Positions 41,850 through 43,928 of a stretch of 43,928 bases of DNA are shown piece by piece (within the stretch, counting starts at the first letter, position 1; each line of letters starts with the position of its first letter). A program made the position numbers and the translations under genes. Below the pieces are notes generated by a model. The model was not told the DNA's origin. It did no database searches and worked only from the letters and a program-made list of their open reading frames with translations. Origin of the DNA: CAZAZQ01 sp964489705 (GTDB lineage Bacteria > Zixibacteria > MSB-5A5 > GN15 > FEB-12); NCBI GenBank assembly GCA_964489705.1, contig CAZAZQ010000021.1, forward strand, positions 1 through 43,928, written 5' to 3'.

Positions 41850-43332
41850 ATCAACCTCCTCCGAACCATCCCAGGGGGAAAAAGAAGCCCGGCTTCTTTC
41901 GCCGGATGACGCTTTCATTCGAGAGAACCGCCTGGAGTTGGATATCACATATATTGTCAACCCGGCCGAGGGGCAAGCGCCTTTTATTTCACCTAACGAA
42001 CTTGAGCAGATAGCTCCAACCGTCATCGAAAAACACCGACAGCTGAAACGAGAAGAAGGTGATTGCCGGGATAAGGGTATTCCCATGCTCGGGTGGCAGA
42101 ATCTTCCCGAAGAAATAGACAAAGCCCACCTCGACGAAATAGTGGCGATAACCGGGGAACTGGGAAAGAAAATCGACGCCTTTGTTTCCTTGGGCATCGG
42201 CGGTTCGTATCTCGGAATCGAAGCGACTTTCAAAGCGCTGACACATACTTTTTTCAATCAACTCCCCAGAGAACGACGGGGTGATATTCCGGAAATTTAC
42301 TTTCTGGGGCAGAACACCGATCCCGATTTCTTCTGGGATACTCTCGATGTTCTGAAAGGCAAGCGCATAGGCATAAACGTCATCTCCAAATCGGGAACGA
42401 CTACCGAAACAGCGTTGGCTTTCCGTATCCTCCGGCGCTGGCTGGAAGACCACAACAGCGGCAATATGACGGAACGGATTCTGGTAACCACCGACAAGAC
42501 CAAAGGCGCTCTCAGGCAATTGGCACAGACAAAAGGCTACCGAACCTTCGAAATCCCCGACAACATCGGCGGACGGTTCTCCGTGCTCACCGATGTCGGA
42601 CTGGTCGGGCTGGCAATGGCTGGGATAAATATCTACGAATTTGTCGCCGGTTTCCGGGCGATGAAACAACGCACCGACACCGACGAGTTCTGGAACAATC
42701 CGGCGATGATTCACGCTGCCGTTCGACATCTGGCTTACCGAAAAGGAAAAAAGATAGAAGTGGTTGCCACCAACTCCACGGCAATTTACCACCTCACCCG
42801 CTGGATGGAGCAGCTCTTTCCCGAAAGTGAAGGACACAACGGCTACGGCATGTGGGTTTCCCCTTCCTTGTATTCGGAAAAACTTCACGCCAACGGGCAA
42901 ATGGTGCAGCAAGGAGAGCGAAACATTCTCGAAACGTTTCTGCGCCTCAAAGAAAGCAACCACGTGGTGGCGATTCCGAGCGACCCGGAAAATCTCGACG
43001 GATTGAACTATCTCTCCGAGTCGAGAAAAGCTCTCAATGACATCAATCAGCTCGTCATCGAGGGTCCTGCCTATGCCCATTTTTTGGGCGGGGTGCCGAA
43101 TATGACGCTCACCATTCCTCGCCGAAACGCCCTCAATATCGGACAGTTTTACTACTTGATGGAACGCTCGGTGGCGCTCAGCGGCTATCTCGCCGGACAT
43201 AACCCCTTCGTACAACCGGGAGTAGAGGCTTACAAAAAAGCCATGTTTGCTTTAGCGGGAAAACCGAGTACCGAAAAAGAGAGAAAAAAACTGACCAAAA
43301 CTATGACGGTTTTGGAGAAAAAAATAATCTAA
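41830..43332 (+). CDS. pgi: Glucose-6-phosphate isomerase
   Basis: A 500-residue isomerase of glucose 6-phosphate and fructose 6-phosphate. Phosphate-binding motifs are VSLGIGGSYLG and ISKSGTTTETALAF. DNIGGRFSVLTDVGLV holds the conserved Arg. The catalytic Glu/His region reads ESEGHNGYGMW with HANGQMVQQGERN, and the final Lys lies in QPGVEAYKK. Length is between the short archaeal/Gram-positive form (about 450) and the long E. coli form (549). GGGAAG precedes the ATG, which overlaps the end of fba. Confidence 0.94.
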   Translation: MPLTSRESTSSEPSQGEKEARLLSPDDAFIRENRLELDITYIVNPAEGQAPFISPNELEQIAPTVIEKHRQLKREEGDCRDKGIPMLGWQNLPEEIDKAHLDEIVAITGELGKKIDAFVSLGIGGSYLGIEATFKALTHTFFNQLPRERRGDIPEIYFLGQNTDPDFFWDTLDVLKGKRIGINVISKSGTTTETALAFRILRRWLEDHNSGNMTERILVTTDKTKGALRQLAQTKGYRTFEIPDNIGGRFSVLTDVGLVGLAMAGINIYEFVAGFRAMKQRTDTDEFWNNPAMIHAAVRHLAYRKGKKIEVVATNSTAIYHLTRWMEQLFPESEGHNGYGMWVSPSLYSEKLHANGQMVQQGERNILETFLRLKESNHVVAIPSDPENLDGLNYLSESRKALNDINQLVIEGPAYAHFLGGVPNMTLTIPRRNALNIGQFYYLMERSVALSGYLAGHNPFVQPGVEAYKKAMFALAGKPSTEKERKKLTKTMTVLEKKII

Positions 43333-43350
43333 AAGAAATCATTATATTTG

Positions 43351-43378
43351 TGGACATTTATATAAAATAAGGTATATT
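43351..43378 (+). promoter_or_regulatory. Promoter of the RRM protein gene
   Basis: TGGACA (43351-43356), 16-bp spacer, TATATT (43373-43378). The leader to ATG 43562 is about 175 nt. Confidence 0.5.
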
Positions 43379-43385
43379 GAGAAGT

Positions 43386-43561
43386 CAGAATTAGTTTCCG
43401 TCGCTGTTTTTGTCGAGGTTTTGTTTTTCTAAGTCAAATCTCCCGAACAGTTCGAAGTGGGAACGGATGCGCAATAGTGCGCTTTAATGGTTTTATCTCG
43501 GGGAAGGCCCATCCCAGCAGGATCGGATTTCACACGAAGATAAACAAGACCGGAGTGTAGA
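43386..43561 (+). promoter_or_regulatory. Long 5' leader of the RRM protein gene
   Basis: About 175 nt with no reading frame. A GCGCA-ATAG-TGCGC hairpin (about 43469-43482) is visible, as is a second G-rich segment near 43500-43530. Long leaders of this kind are known for cold-shock mRNAs. No exact match to the cspA cold box is seen. Confidence 0.35.
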
Positions 43562-43864
43562 ATGAATATCTACGTAGGTAACCTGTCGTACGACACGACA
43601 GAAGAGCAGTTACGCCAAACCTTTGAGAGTTTCGGCGAAGTTTCAAGTGTCAACATTATTACCGACAAATACACCGGCGAGTCACGAGGATTTGCTTTTG
43701 TCGAGATGTCAGACCAAGATGCCGCTATGGCGGCGATCAGCGGTTTGAACAGTCAAGAGCTGAACGGCCGCTCGTTGAATGTCAACGAAGCCCGTCCTCG
43801 CAACGACAAGAACAACCGTGGCGGCGGTGGTCGAGGGAACAACAATCGCCGTCGTTCCTGGTAA
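43562..43864 (+). CDS. RRM-type RNA-binding protein (glycine-rich)
   Basis: A 100-residue single-stranded-RNA binding protein. RNP2 is IYVGNL (3-8) and RNP1 is RGFAFVEM (42-49), both with the aromatic residues that stack on bases. The C-terminal 25 residues are a Gly/Arg/Asn-rich tail (GGGGRGNNNRRRSW) that can add RNA affinity. Size and layout match the Rbp proteins of cyanobacteria and of FCB bacteria, several of which are cold-induced. It probably acts as an RNA chaperone or mRNA regulator. The long leader supports post-transcriptional control. Confidence 0.93.
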   Translation: MNIYVGNLSYDTTEEQLRQTFESFGEVSSVNIITDKYTGESRGFAFVEMSDQDAAMAAISGLNSQELNGRSLNVNEARPRNDKNNRGGGGRGNNNRRRSW

Positions 43865-43928
43865 CGGGAAGAGAGAAAATTTTCCCGACCTGTTGGTAAG
43901 GAAAATGTTTTCCGAAAGAGACCGGCTC

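Noticed and set aside
41989..43215. Long minus-strand open frame opposite pgi
   Set aside because: It is antisense to a clear Pgi with complete motifs and has no ribosome binding site or recognisable domain.

Overview
The window looks like a scaffold from a metagenome-assembled genome of an uncultured member of the Fibrobacterota-Chlorobiota-Bacteroidota (FCB) side of the bacterial tree. Candidate phylum Zixibacteria or a close relative is my best guess (moderate confidence, inference only). The pointers are secreted proteins ending in dockerin pairs with the GGPAP-type spacing, an FCB-type 'YPNPFN' sorting tail, a class B (SdhC-A-B) succinate dehydrogenase, and a large SRP RNA with an Alu domain. 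Two 100-N gaps are each flanked by an identical 55-bp sequence, the mark of k=55 contig ends that were scaffolded instead of merged. Both gaps are therefore probably artificial.

Layout. 1-820: the end of a membrane protein gene, a Cys-rich zinc protein and tRNA-Ala(CGC). 885-4985: an AT-richer stretch with a seven-bladed SBBP propeller protein, the SRP RNA, and two adjacent small genes that I read as histone-fold proteins. The second of these carries two C-terminal membrane helices, and a sigma-28 (FliA)-type promoter lies upstream of the pair. 5046-10890: an MBL-fold hydrolase, the sdhCAB operon (minus strand) and a GT-C glycosyltransferase. 11276-20485: a sigma-28-like promoter drives a HEAT-repeat/HD-GYP pair. 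A sigma-70 promoter with a palindrome in its spacer then drives a stand-alone ribonucleotide-reductase-type zinc ribbon and a Hel308-like helicase fused to a winged-helix domain, followed by a Lon protease whose ATPase motifs are eroded while its Ser-Lys protease dyad is intact. 20552-25970: two secreted dockerin proteins, one with BACON-like repeats behind a long structured leader, the other an M1 metallopeptidase.

26050-36658 (minus strand) is a propionate/branched-chain acyl-CoA module: pccB, biotin carboxylase, biotin carrier, methylmalonyl-CoA mutase large subunit, a lipoprotein and methylmalonyl-CoA epimerase. Upstream of these lie an isobutyryl-CoA mutase-type large subunit, a single separate B12-binding subunit, an acyl-CoA dehydrogenase and an MBL hydrolase. 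Together they can turn propionyl-CoA into succinyl-CoA, which feeds the Sdh complex encoded in the same window, and can interconvert isobutyryl- and butyryl-CoA. 36906-43864: an ethylbenzene-dehydrogenase-type (heme-binding?) lipoprotein, glycogen phosphorylase, fructose-bisphosphate aldolase with phosphoglucose isomerase, and an RRM RNA-binding protein with a long leader.

The items most worth a second look are the histone-fold pair with its membrane-anchored member, the degenerate-ATPase Lon, the helicase/winged-helix fusion with an internal ribosome binding site, and the MCM/ICM pair with only one B12 subunit.
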